Source of the DNA: Procambarus clarkii
Taxonomy: Eukaryota > Arthropoda > Malacostraca > Decapoda > Cambaridae
Reading direction: 5' to 3'
NCBI RefSeq assembly: GCF_040958095.1
Contig: NC_091195.1
Location: 28,189,586 to 28,253,585, forward strand
Length of the DNA: 64,000 bases
The stretch's first letter is position 1. Each line of letters starts with the position of its first letter. Positions 24,820 to 35,301 of this stretch are shown here, one piece after another. Made by a program: the position numbers and the translations under genes. Below the pieces are notes generated by a model. That model did not search any database. It was not told the DNA's origin and worked only from the letters and a program-made list of their open reading frames with translations.

Positions 24820-27418
24820 ATGGCCGCCCTGACGCAAGCCGCAGTAATCCAAGAGGAAGATCTCAACAGATTACGGTATGAGCTGGCTGTGACTAAGGCC
24901 GGACGAGATGCACTAGGTAGTGTGTTTGTGTGGTTGTACCAGGGAAGCTACCCAATAAATACCCACCTCACTCAGACCCTTGGGTTCACTAATGCCCTGT
25001 ACAGAAAGGTCTTCAATACTCACCAGCGGCACAGCCTCGACAATTCCATCGACGTCACTACTGTAAATACATTTGATATCACCTTATTATACAGCTTATT
25101 GCAACGCGTGTGTGGTCTGGCAGATACTGATGACCCCACGTGGACCACTCCGGGACCTCTCGGGCCATCACTCGAACACCTCATTTATAAGTTGAAACAA
25201 CACCGAAACACGTTGGCACATGAACACGTGAAGATGACGGAGCACGAGCTCAAGACAACGCTAACTGAGCTTAGTGACTTACTGAAGGAGATGTTGAGAG
25301 TGGCCGGCGCCCGGGGTGGGAGAGACAGCCAGGAAGTGGACCAGGTGATCAAGGATGTCACCGAGTATATTGAAGGACTGCGAGAAAAGATCAGAGAACC
25401 ACTGGATCCCGCGGATAACACACACCTGGATCGGCTTCACAAGGAGATTAAACTCTTCAAAGCTCAAATAATAGAAGAGGTTAAGCAGAGCAGCAAGCAG
25501 GAGCTAACTGATGGGTACCGACAGCTGTACCAGATCGAGCCCGCACCCTGGCTCCTGCTCAACATTAAACACGACCCAAGTCACACCTTCACAAGACTGC
25601 AGCTTGTTCAAGACTCCACAATAGGTGTACGACCTTCCCACACACCCAAGGTTCAGGACATCAAATATGAAGACCTCTTGACTATCACACGAGAGGACGG
25701 AAGACTGCCTCAGTGTGTCCTCCTGACGGGGGAAGGTGGTATGGGCAAGACAACTTTACTCAAGCTCATCCTCGAGAAGTGGGTAGAGGACCCTGCTGCC
25801 ATACGTCACCTCGACACTGTGGACCTTGTTTTCTATGTATTGTGCAGGGACAGACATCTTAATACTATCGATGATCTCATCAACAATTTGCTGCCTCAAA
25901 CATTGCTCAACTCAGATGTTGACTTCCAGATGTTTAAGGAGATAATATTGAGCTTAAACATATTATTCTTAATTGACGGCTACGACGAGGTCAATGAGAA
26001 CTCAGAAAAGTTGATGAAGGAGCTGTTGCCTCTCCCTGGCATGAATGTGAAGCTTGTGATAACTACACGTCCAGGCTGGGATGAAGCCCTCTCACTTCTC
26101 ATCCCGTCCAAAACTCGCTACAACATACTCGTCTTGGGCATAAGCCCACAACTTCGCTTGGAATACGTCAACAGAATTATCAGTGCACTGGAGACGGACA
26201 AGAGCAAGCAAAAAGCCACCGAAGACAGGTTTACACAGAGGCTGGAGAAGATGAGTGAGTTACTTGGAGATTACCTCAACACACCACTCACCTTGACCTT
26301 GCTGGCGCTCCTGTGCGTCGAGACTCCAGAAGATTTTAAGAAGCTCACCACGAGCACCGAAGTCTACGAACAGATCCACAACTTCATAACCGAGAAGCTA
26401 ATATCCAGACTCAAGATCAAACAAGTGGAAGACCCCGAAGACAAATGTGACGAGTTCCTGTTATTCTTTGAAGAGATAAGTTTACGAGGGATCGTGAGGA
26501 AGGAGTTTGATCTCCAGCCGGACACGGTAAAAGAGATTAAATTGAAATGTAAAGCCCTGAAGCTCCCGGACGAGGAGGTCTTGTCCAACTACTTTACAAG
26601 AACCAGTTCTCGTCGAGGTCTCAAACTGGTGTGGGTTTATGGTTACTTTCACTCCAGGTACCAGGAGTACTGTGCCAGCAAGGCCCTGCTTGCGCAGTTG
26701 CTGAAGGCAGACAAGGAGAGAGGCGGCCAACCAGCGCATAGCCATTACATAGATGGATGGAGGAAACCAAACCTATTACATGATGTCATGTTAGAGGGAG
26801 AAGGCGAGACGCATGATGCGGTAATTAATGATCATGCCAAATACCAAAACGTCTTAATCAATATTACAGGTGTAATGATTGCCCGTAAATTGGAACACAA
26901 ATTTGCCTCTCAGGTAATTGACATGGCAAGACCCGATGATGAGGTGTTGAAGCACATAGTCGAGTCCCACATGAATGAGCACATCATCGAAGCCGTCGTC
27001 AAGGAGCTGTCTGACCAAAAGCACTGGGATATAAAAAATGCTAATTCATGTGACGTCCTGCCACTTGTTCTTAACAAGATGACCCTTAAACCTAGGAGTC
27101 TTTCTATTGTCATCAACAGTAAACCAAAACTCGGCCAGATCAGTCCTCTTATGTCAGTGCTAGTTAAAAGGAAGATCATTCTATCATTATTTCTCTTTTA
27201 CCACCGCAATGAAAATGACGAATTCTCAGACGTATATTTGGAAACCCTGACAGCGCCGGGAAGCGAATGTATCTTGAAGGGGTTTGCTGGCCACCTGTCT
27301 GAGAAAGCCATTCCCAGCTTGCCAGACAGCATAGTCAGTCTATACCTGCGTGTCACTCTACAGGAGCTGCCCATCCTTCTAGATCACATGCCACATCTTC
27401 CAAACATCAAAAACATTT
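24820..27418 (+). CDS. DZIP3-like HEPN + NACHT (NLR-like) protein, coding exon 1
   Basis: Encodes residues 1-866 of a predicted 992-residue STAND NTPase. Residues about 25-160 form a DZIP3-like HEPN domain with motif KLKQHRNTLAHEH (R129, N130, H134). The NACHT domain follows: Walker A GEGGMGKTT (304-312), Walker B ILFLIDGYDE (381-390), sensor-1 KLVITTRPG (411-419, R417), NTP-L helix motif LNTPL (486-490), and the winged-helix/HD2 end FHSRYQEYCASKALL (610-624) with the family histidine H611. After about 640 comes an alpha-helical, then leucine-rich region. The family senses a ligand, oligomerises with ATP and activates an effector, here plausibly HEPN. The open frame runs on to 27471, but a consensus donor (ATTT then GTGAGT) at 27418/27419 ends the exon in phase 1. 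All NACHT residues are present. Confidence 0.88.
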
Positions 27419-27523
27419 GTGAGTATTGTCATCATCATTTATTCTCTATACTTCTGTGCATGACTTACTAGCAATAAGAACAGTATGTATTTCTTTAGTT
27501 AGGTTATATATATATATATATAC

Positions 27524-28895
27524 TGTGATGGTGTTCCTCCCCCTTATATTTCTCCCACGCCTGCTGTAAGTCATGTCCACTTTACCCGAGCGTTCTCTAC
27601 GTCGCAGGCATCAATTTGATATATGTGGGAGAGTGTAGTGTTCTCGAGGTGGCGAGAAATTTGTAAAAGAAGAGTATTTTGGCCTGTGGTATAGGCCCTT
27701 TAGGGAGTCAATATGGCGCTGGCCCCTCCGTTTTGCCGCCAAAACTGTGTGACGTCAGTGGCGCCAGATTGGTCACCGACAGCGACGTGGCACAGGAAGC
27801 CAATGAAATCCTCTCTTGGCAAGTATGACGTCACGAAGGAAGGGGGGCCCGGTCATCGCGCCGCGGTGGCACCTCCAGTCAAAGACAGCACGTCAAGGAG
27901 GTCGGACGTGCGCTGGGGGGTCCTGTCAGTTGGACAGTTTACCCCGTCTCCGGAGGACTTACGCATCACCAGCGGTCTGACAGCACCTGTGGGGTCTTCC
28001 TTCATTCATGTGTTGGAACAGAGAGGGAATTGACAGAATATTGAGCAACAAGTGCTCCTGGGACAGGTGTTGTGCAGGTGAAGTCTATAGGCAGCAACGT
28101 ATGCGACGGCTGATAGCTTCACAGTGATGACGTAGTGGCTGGGCCAATCCTCCGTGAGGGAATCAGTCTAACACGACACTTCAAGGTGGACGGATGTGCG
28201 AAGGTTGATCCCGTCAATCTGATAGTAATACGCCACTCCCGTGGATCTTACTCATCACCCGTAGTCTGCAAGTACACCGAGAGGTCTTCATTCATTCCAT
28301 GTGTGGACCGAAGAGGGAATTGACGGAATATTGAGCATCAAGTGCTCCAGGGTCAGGTGCTGTGCAGGTGAAGTCTAGGCAGTATCGTCTGGGATGTCTG
28401 ATTGCTTCACAGTGACGACGTAGCGGCTGGGCCAATCCACTGGGAAGCAGTGAAAGAAGATACTAATTGGAAATCCGTACGACTGCAGCCGAGACGTAGG
28501 TTGGCAGCCATAGTTGGGAGGAGAAGTTGACGGCCGGGAGACCGACTCTAACCCTACAAGACGTGGAGGAGGAGCACGGACCCGCGGAGGACAGAACACG
28601 GAGACGACGCGTTTATTTTGGGACGTTGATTGGGTTCCTGGAGGACACGACAGGGTGTGTGTGGGGGCGTTCCCTACTCGAGGCGGGAGCCTGGACCAGG
28701 AGCTACAACTCAACTCTCACTGGAGGATAGGTGAAAGTAGGTGATTCTAGTTTCCCTCCCAATTCCCCTTTAGTCAGCTATATTATTTAGCCAGAGTATT
28801 TTGTATGTCGTGAGCTGGACTTTTAGAAAGAGTCTTCTCAGTGGCTCTCCGACCTAACTCACCCACACACAAGAAGAAAACAAAACCGTATCACA
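27524..28895. mobile_element. Possible solo LTR or LTR-like block with internal duplication
   Basis: GC-richer than its surroundings and without a meaningful ORF. It begins TGTGATGG and ends CCGTATCACA, giving 6-bp inverted TGTGAT/ATCACA ends of the TG...CA type. No target duplication is visible (TATAC versus GGAGA). Internally, two ~270-bp diverged direct repeats (about 27896-28186 and 28187-28455) share GAATATTGAGCA and GGTGAAGTCTA-type blocks. Two full CRE palindromes TGACGTCA occur at 27750-27757 and 27826-27833. The LTR assignment is tentative. Confidence 0.35.
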
Positions 28896-28949
28896 GGAGA
28901 TAGGTCATGACAAGAAACCATTGGATTGCCTAGGAACAAGCACTAGGCA

Positions 28950-29190
28950 CCGAGCAACGTGTCTGGTGCAACGAGTTCAAGCTCAACAAACCACAATGTT
29001 GGACAGAAAACAGTAGATGCTTTTTCACCCATAGTGTTGTAAACCCGTGGAACCACCTACCCACCGAAGCCATAAATGCCAAAACCTTGCTGGGTTTTAA
29101 AATACACCTGCAAAAGATCATCAGGGCAAATGGGGGGACCTTTGACAAACCCCCGGCTTCCTGTCCTCATCGAGGCCACTAGTATTAGTG
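28950..29190 (+). pseudogene. LINE C-terminal remnant
   Basis: A plus frame reads FFTHSVVNPWNHLPTEAINA and KTLLGFKIHLQ, the typical C-terminal block (FF..R(V/S)V..WN.LP ... F) of Jockey-superfamily LINEs. No other domain is present. The start of the equivalent block in the other long copy falls at the window end. Confidence 0.65.
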
Positions 29191-29535
29191 GCCCTCAGGT
29201 AAATTCAGGATCTGGGAAAACCCCCAAAGCAAACAAAAATGGTCCGTGACAGCCTCAAAATGCCCCACGCACCCACGGAGTGATGGAAGGGCTGGGAGAA
29301 ACACAGGAAAAGATGAGGAAGGAGGCCCATGGTGAATAAGGTACAGAGCACCCAAACGCCCCGCTGCCAAGACGTTTAGTTCACCCAGATCAACAGCTGT
29401 GGAGTGCTCGATCCCAAGGAGGGCTACCAACACACAAGCACAGGCAAACCCAACAAAATATTGTTACTATATGGCACAGACTATATGGTTATTAAATGTT
29501 GTGTAAGCGGGAGGATGGACTGTCTTATTGTGCCT
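29191..29535. other. No recognisable gene
   Basis: 345 bp of intronic sequence, partly related to LINE 3' flanks. No motif is recognised. Confidence 0.5.
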
Positions 29536-30190
29536 TCATTGTTTATTTTATTTATTTATTTATTTATATATATACAAGAAGGTACATTGGGTTTGTGAGA
29601 ATACATTGGATAGTACAGTATTTACATTCTTGTAAAGCCACTAGTACGCGCAGCGTTTCGGGCAGGTCCTTAATCTAGCAGATAATTTTAAGTAGGTAAT
29701 TTCAATCAGAATTGATAAATGATAAAGATACATTACAAGAGAAAAATGAGATGAGAGAGATAAGTAAGTATATTAAAGCACATTGTTATATTAAAGCTCT
29801 GATTAATTACATTGACAGCTTGATTAGTAATTTAAACAAGGTTAATAGACACCAAACAGCAGATTGACAGCACATATAAGACAGCAATGATCACAATGGT
29901 AAAGATGTTCAGATTGGGTACATAAAGATTGGGAGACTGGGTAGCAAAAGATACAGATAAACAAGATTTATAAACACTATACAACAGATTGGCAGCACAT
30001 ATAAGAAAACAGCAATGATCACAATGGTAAAGATGTTCAAATTGGGAACAAAAAGGTTGAGAGATTGGGTAGCAATAGATACAGTGCAATTTTAAGGCAA
30101 AAAGTGAAAAACTATGAAGATGAAATTAGGTACTTTTTAGTATTGATTTTGAATGATGTAAAAGTTGGACAGCTTTTCAATTCAGTAGGG
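29536..30190 (-). mobile_element. LINE 3' fragment (CR1/L2-like)
   Basis: On the minus strand the end reads GCCCGAAACGCTGCGCGTAC, TAGTGGCTTTACAAGAATGT, CCAATGTACCTTCTTGTATA, followed by (TAAA)n. Internal sequence 29800-30090 contains a partly repeated ~115-bp block (ATAAGA...CAGCAATGATCACAATGG). It is close to 21330-21800. No coding frame is intact. Confidence 0.78.
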
Positions 30191-30202
30191 TTGTTTACTC
30201 TC

Positions 30203-30570
30203 TCCCACCAATGAGAGCAGGAGATACATCCCAGTGTTTATTATGTCCACCAATGAGAGCAGGAGATACATCCCAGTGTTTATCATGTCCACCAATGAGA
30301 GCAGGAGATACATCCCAGTGTTTATCATGTCCACCAATGAGAGCAGGAGATACATCCCAGTGTTTATCATGTCCACCAATGAGAGCAGGAGATACATCCC
30401 AGTGTTTATCATGTCCACCAATGAGAGCAGGAGATACATCCCAGTGTTTATCATGTCCACCAATGAGAGCAGGAGATACATCCCCTTGTTTATCATGGCT
30501 ACCAATCAGAGTAGGAGATACATCCCAGTGTTTATCATGTCCACCAGTGAGAACAGGAGATACATCTTAA
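30203..30570. repeat. 42-bp minisatellite, about 8.7 units, in intron 1
   Basis: Unit CACCAATGAGAGCAGGAGAT followed by ACATCCCAGTGTTTATCATGTC. A 42-bp unit with no stop codon in three frames creates three long artefactual ORFs (107-123 residues). It lies directly before exon 2. Confidence 0.95.
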
Positions 30571-30635
30571 GTGTGTTTGAAGGTTTTGTTTTGATTTTGA
30601 ATTGAGCACTATAACATACAAATGTGCACCTACAG

Positions 30636-30848
30636 ATATTATACTGGATGCCACGGGCGACATCATGGACCCAGCCACCCTGACCAGACTGCCATATCCA
30701 CTCTTCTATCTACGTCTGTCAGTAATTCGCTGCCTCACAGATGACAGCCCTGACATCGACTGGTGCTGCGACTTGGCTCGTCAACTGTGTCCCGAATCCA
30801 GTAAAGGGTTCTATTTTGAAATTGATTTCGTTGATACTCACCTCACTA
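30636..30848 (+). CDS. NLR-like gene, coding exon 2
   Basis: The acceptor GTGCACCTACAG and donor CACTA followed by GTAAGT bound 213 bp. The phase-1 T left by exon 1 plus AT gives Tyr867. The frame then stays open: IILDATGDIMDPATLTRLP, then SVIRCLTDDSPDIDWCCDLA, ending EIDFVDTHLT, again leaving one base. The leucine-spaced helix/strand pattern is compatible with irregular leucine-rich repeats following the exon 1 end (LPDSIVSLYLRVTLQELP). Both splice sites are consensus and phases agree on both sides. Copy 2 of this exon lies beyond the window. Confidence 0.68.
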
Positions 30849-31068
30849 GTAAGTATATTCTTAATAACTATGATATCTTGAGTGTGTGGAAGACTAGAAT
30901 CCCTCAGAGTTGACGCTAAAACCTAAGTGTCTTTATATTGCATTATATTGCTTCAAGAATAGCCTAGGGGCTGTTTAGCCTCACATGATAGTAGAGCAAA
31001 TTATATTCACTGATTTTAGCGTTTGGTGTGTGCGTAGTCAGGTCTAACCAGTTAGTCAGATCTACCAG

Positions 31069-32095
31069 TGTTACGGCCCTATTGGGTCGCAACCGGGTTC
31101 TTCTCTGATGTTATTAGAGTTTGGGTATCCGGCCCCAGTTAGTAGTGGCTTTCAAGGGGTGTGTTCCGTAACGCAAGTTAAAAATAAAGGGGAAGGGATT
31201 CAAACGCACTGCTTTATATATATATATTTCTGCCACCACCATAACTAAATATAACACAGTCACACGGGGTTGCTATAACTACACTTATTATATACAGATA
31301 TGTCTTTCCTCTGAAGACACAGGATGCTCCACGGTGCTCAAGATGAGTAGCCCTGGTTCTCTTCTTCGTGGCCCACGATGAATCCTCTGATTCTCTCGGC
31401 GAATCTACCTCGGCCACAGGCCAGCCAAATCACAGTCCCACTGGGTGCACCGTCGTGGAGGCCTTTCAACCACAAATCCAGCCTGTAGCTGGCAGGTTCC
31501 GATCAGCTCCGCTGTGTAGGCCACTCCACGATCGATACTAGGGTTGCGAGCCCTAGGCAGGAGCCTCGTGTGATCCCGCTGATCACCCTCCTCCTCTATA
31601 GCACCACAGTGGCTAGTCTCCTCCACCAGCCAGCCCTGGATGCGACGATTCCTCGACTCTGCCACGTCACAGGCAGGCTAACACTCTCAACAGTGTCCGT
31701 CCGGGGGTGACTCACAGCTTCCTCAGAGCAAACTCGTGGAGAGACTATGGCTGCCTTGGGTAGACTGATCCATCGTCCAATTATAGTAGTCCCAGGTCGA
31801 CTCTGTAATCAGACACGTCATTAGTACTAGGGACACTCTAGGGCATCTCACAGGCTTAGACACAAACGTCCACCTATCCACTCCATAAATGGCGTTGTTG
31901 TCTAAGCACCACCTCACCAGAGGTCAGCAGCGGCTATGTCACGAGCTGATTAAGACGGGAAACTAGCCCCTGTAGCCGGTATATCCCATCCTCGCTAGAT
32001 GGCAGCGTCCATTTGGAGGGGGTTTCGGGAGCTGACTGACAGATGACGTTGTCGTCACTGCTCCGTGCAACGACGCTGGACTCGGCTCCGTAACA
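31069..32095. mobile_element. Solo-LTR-like element, 1027 bp
   Basis: The ends are perfect 8-bp inverted repeats TGTTACGG...CCGTAACA, with the TG...CA form of LTRs. Flanks ACCAG (31064-31068) and ACCAA (32096-32100) agree at 4 of 5 positions, as expected for a slightly diverged target duplication. There is no significant ORF. No tract resembling a primer-binding site or a second LTR is seen, so it is best read as a solo LTR. It abuts the 5' end of a SINE. Confidence 0.6.
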
Positions 32096-32225
32096 ACCAA
32101 TCTCCGTGGTGTAGTGGTAAACACTCGCCTGGCGTTCCGCGAGCACTTTGTCATGGGTTCGTATCCTGGCCGGGGAGGTTTTACTGGGCGCAAATCCTTA
32201 ACTGTAGCCTCTGTTTAACTCAACA
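32096..32225 (+). mobile_element. tRNA-derived SINE, 5' half (interrupted)
   Basis: The head TCTCCGTGGTGTAGTGGTAA (A box) and B box GGGTTCGTATCC lead into GGGCGCAAATCCTTAACTGT and GCCTCTGTTTAACTCAACA. It breaks at CTCAACA and resumes at 35140 with the same CTCAACA. Confidence 0.85.
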
Positions 32226-35139
32226 ATACAATACAACAATACAATTTTATTTAGGTAAGGTACATACATACAATAAATATTTACAAGGATTGTTTGACTT
32301 ATAGGTAGAGCTAGTACATACAATGCCTAAAGCCACTATTACGCAAAGCGTTTCGGGCATGATAAACTTAAATGACAAGCTTAATACTAATTGAGCATAA
32401 TGAGTAGAATGAAAACAAGATATGAAAACATAGATGAAAAAGCAGCACAAATACAATTATGTCGACAAACAGCGCTCTTTAAAGAAAAAAACAGACATTG
32501 GTTGACAATAGAAGGGTAAGGTAGGTTACAGGGAATTTATTAGGTATAGCTTCGCTTTTAACTTAAACTGGTTGAGAGAGGTACAGTCTTTAACATGGTT
32601 GGGAAGGTCATTCCACATTCTGGGCCCCTTGATTTGTAGAGCATTTCTAGTTTGATTAAGTCGTACTCTAGGAATATCAAAACTGTATTTATTTCTGGTG
32701 TGATGCTCATGGGTTCTGATACAACCTTCTATGAAGCTTTTGAGATCAGGATTGGCATTATAGTTTAGCGTTTTATATATGTATAATACACATGAGAGAA
32801 TGTGCAGTGACTTAATGTCTAACATATTCAGAGATTTAAGTAGGGGTACCGAGTGATGTCTGGGGCCAGAATTGGATATTGTCCTAATAGCAGCTTTGTG
32901 TTGAGTAATTAGAGGACGTAAGTGATTTTGGGTAGTAGAGCCCCAAGCACAAATACCATAGTTGAGATATGGATAGATAAGGGAGTAATAGAGAGTCACC
33001 AGGGCAGGGCGTGGTACATAATATCTGATCTTAGAAAGAATGCCCACAGTTTTTGAAACTTTTTTGATATGTTTAGAATGTGTCCCTGGAAATTAAGCTT
33101 GTGGTCAATGAGAATGCCAAGGAATTTGCCATCTAATTTGTTACAAATTTGGGTATTGTTTATTTTGAGATTTATTTGATTAGAGGATTTATTGCCCAAA
33201 CAGAATATAGAAGGTTTTGTCAATGTTAAGGGTGTGGGAACCGACCTGTGAGATTTATATTTATTTAATTTATATGAATTTATATTTACGTTAATTTGTA
33301 TACTTCGATAGCAATTTGTATAATGATAAGTGGACTGTATTTCTGCAATAATCTCATAATCTCACAAATCGATCCTCTACACATTAGGGGGGTTTATTAA
33401 ATTAATATATATGCAGCCAATCAAACTACAGTAATAGCTACATACATTGATGAGGTTCCTTATCTTATAGTACAGCAGGTTAGTCCACCAGGTATAACTA
33501 GGGTGTAGACACCAAATTATCCTCTTTGAGGTAGCTTCTATCACCCAGTAACTGGTGCACATAATCTTGCATCCTCGTCTTGACCTGTCAAAAGTGCGCT
33601 AGCTGTGAAGCCAGATACCTATATATGACAAGTATATCAGAGAAAACAGTACATGGAACATTAAAGACCTGGCTTAATTACCTTTAGTATGAGGCGATTT
33701 CGCGTTCTAACCGGCTAACCCTATATCCTGACATTAATGGCCATAAATGAATGATAAACGGGTTTCGGATAGACACTTAACTTGTATTTGTAGACAGCGT
33801 GTTGACAATGGTACACCTTTGGGTTCCATAACACTACGTCCAAGTAAATTTAACAGGAGCCGAATTTGCTCCCGTGTGAGCCTCTGGTCTCAATAAACAA
33901 CAATGGCTGCCCTCCTCCTCACTCTGACGCCTGGCTTACATTGTCCACATTTCAGAAAGTGATAGAAGGGTCACATTTACTCTACTTTAATATTGATAAT
34001 TAAGTTATTTATATAAGATGGTTTTATGATGGTAAAGTCCAAAGACTAATGTATTTAAGAATAATTCCCAGCAGAATAGCTGGTGAATTTATAATAGTAT
34101 GTGGTGATGATATCCCGTTTTCTTTAGACGGAAATTCCACTACAAGTTACGTTTCTATGGGTAACTTGTTGGTAATACAGCAGCACTTATTATCTGTCTG
34201 TATATTATTAAATGGTGTCGGATTTTCCGACAAAGGGTGAGTTTGTTGGCAGTTAGCCACAGATGGACTTTATTTAGCTCAGTATTTACTGTGGCATTTA
34301 GAGCAAGGGGATCAGGACTGGAGTAAATGAGGTTGTGTCGTCAGCAAATAGAATTGGTTTGAGGTGTTGGGAGGCATTTGGAAGGTCATTAATGTAGATG
34401 AGAAAGAGGAGAGGCCAAGTATGCTGCCCTGGGGAACACCAATGTTGATGGGTAGGGTGGGAGAAATTGTATTATTCACAGAAACATATTGGAGCCTGTC
34501 AGTAAGGTAGGATTTGAGGTATTGTAGGGAGTGTCCTCTGACTCCATAATGATGTAATTTAAGAAGAAGGTTTTGGTGGTTGACAGTGTCAAAAGCTTTA
34601 CGCAGGTCCACAAACAACCCAACAGGGAAACTCATTTTTATCAAGAGCTGTATGAATCGAGTTAAGCATACTAATAAGTGCATCGTTAGTGCTTTTTTTG
34701 GGTCTGAAGCCATATTGGCAAGGGCTAAGTATATTGAGTTTGGCTAGATATGAGTAAAGCTGCTTATAGATTAGTTTTTCAAAATTTTTTAACAAGTTTG
34801 GCAGGATAGATATAGGTCTGTAGTTGTTAACATCTGTGAGATTACCACATTTGTGGACAGGCGTTACTCTCGCTTTTTTTAGAATATCTGGGAAGGTTTG
34901 GAGTTCAAGTGACTTGTTGAAGAGCAAAGCAATAGCAGGGGCTAAAGATCTGGAGGCTTTTTTGTAAATTAAAGTTGGTATCTCCTCAAGGGCACCAGAC
35001 TTGGTTTTAAGGGAAAGGATTATCTCATTGACGTCAGTGGAATTAATAGGCTTTAGGTACAGAGACTGTGGATAGTTACCTGAAAGATAGTCATTAATGT
35101 CTGTACCGGAAGATGGAATATCATTTGCAAGGGATGAAC
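32226..35139 (-). mobile_element. LINE (CR1/L2-like) inserted into the SINE, itself interrupted
   Basis: The target duplication CTCAACA lies at 32219-32225 and 35140-35146. On the minus strand the element starts at 35139 (5' truncated). Broken frames 34927-34312 carry [36 protein letters not shown] and [10 protein letters not shown] 1000-bp insertion follows, then 33223-32526 (LGILIDHKLNFQGH, LITQHKAAIRTIS, MWNDLPNHVKDC, ending LYLINSL). The 3' UTR has GCCCGAAACGCTTTGCGTAA and a short (TTGTA)-type tail. It is a pseudogene with several frameshifts, and the closest full reading of this family in the window. Confidence 0.88.
33233..34232. mobile_element. 1000-bp TG...CA element (solo-LTR-like) inside the LINE
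   Basis: It is flanked by a perfect 5-bp duplication AAGGG (33228-33232 and 34233-34237). Its ends are TGTGGGAA...TTCCGACA (7 of 8 inverted positions). Removing it and one AAGGG restores the LINE reading across this point, as judged against the copy at 11630-11690. An AATAAA lies near 33891. No ORF of note. The 5-bp duplication and TG...CA ends favour a solo LTR, but an unknown DNA element is possible. Confidence 0.72.
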
Positions 35140-35272
35140 CTCAACAGTAAAATGTGTACTTGGTTGTAACAACGATTCTTCACGGTGGGGATCGTATTCC
35201 AGGGACCTGCCCGAAACGCTACGCGTACTAGTGGCTCTACAAGAATGTAACAACTCTTGTATATCTCAGGTG
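35140..35272 (+). mobile_element. tRNA-derived SINE, 3' half
   Basis: Resumes with CTCAACAGTAAAATGTG and GATTCTTCACGG. It ends with CCTGCCCGAAACGCTACGCG, TACTAGTGGCTCTACAAGAA and TGTAACAACTCTTGTATAT. Parallel to the intact SINE at 36250-36500. It stops about 30 bp before the acceptor of exon 3. Confidence 0.85.
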
Positions 35273-35301
35273 TGTGCCTCATTATGCTCTCCCGTCTGCA
35301 G

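Larger units (their letters stand above)
27419..30635 (+). other. Intron 1 of the NLR-like gene (predicted)
   Basis: 3217 bp from GTGAGT at 27419 to CACCTACAG at 30635. It contains an LTR-like segment (27524-28895), LINE fragments and a 42-bp minisatellite ending 65 bp before the acceptor. Confidence 0.7.
30849..35301 (+). other. Intron 2 of the NLR-like gene (predicted)
   Basis: 4453 bp from GTAAGT at 30849 to CCCGTCTGCAG at 35301. Nearly all of it is nested mobile elements: solo LTR 31069-32095, SINE 32096-35270 split by a LINE 32226-35139, and a 1000-bp TG...CA element within that LINE. Confidence 0.65.

Noticed and set aside
27419-27471. Continuation of the NACHT ORF (CEYCHHHLFSILLCMTY)
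   Set aside because: It starts exactly at a consensus GTGAGT donor and reads into intron sequence. The spliced alternative gives a phase-consistent continuation.
28375-28744. Overlapping 67-112 residue ORFs in intron 1
   Set aside because: Overlapping frames on both strands in a GC-richer LTR-like block; no family motif.
30182-30605. 107-123 residue ORFs in the 42-bp minisatellite
   Set aside because: Open in several frames only because the unit is a multiple of three; intronic.
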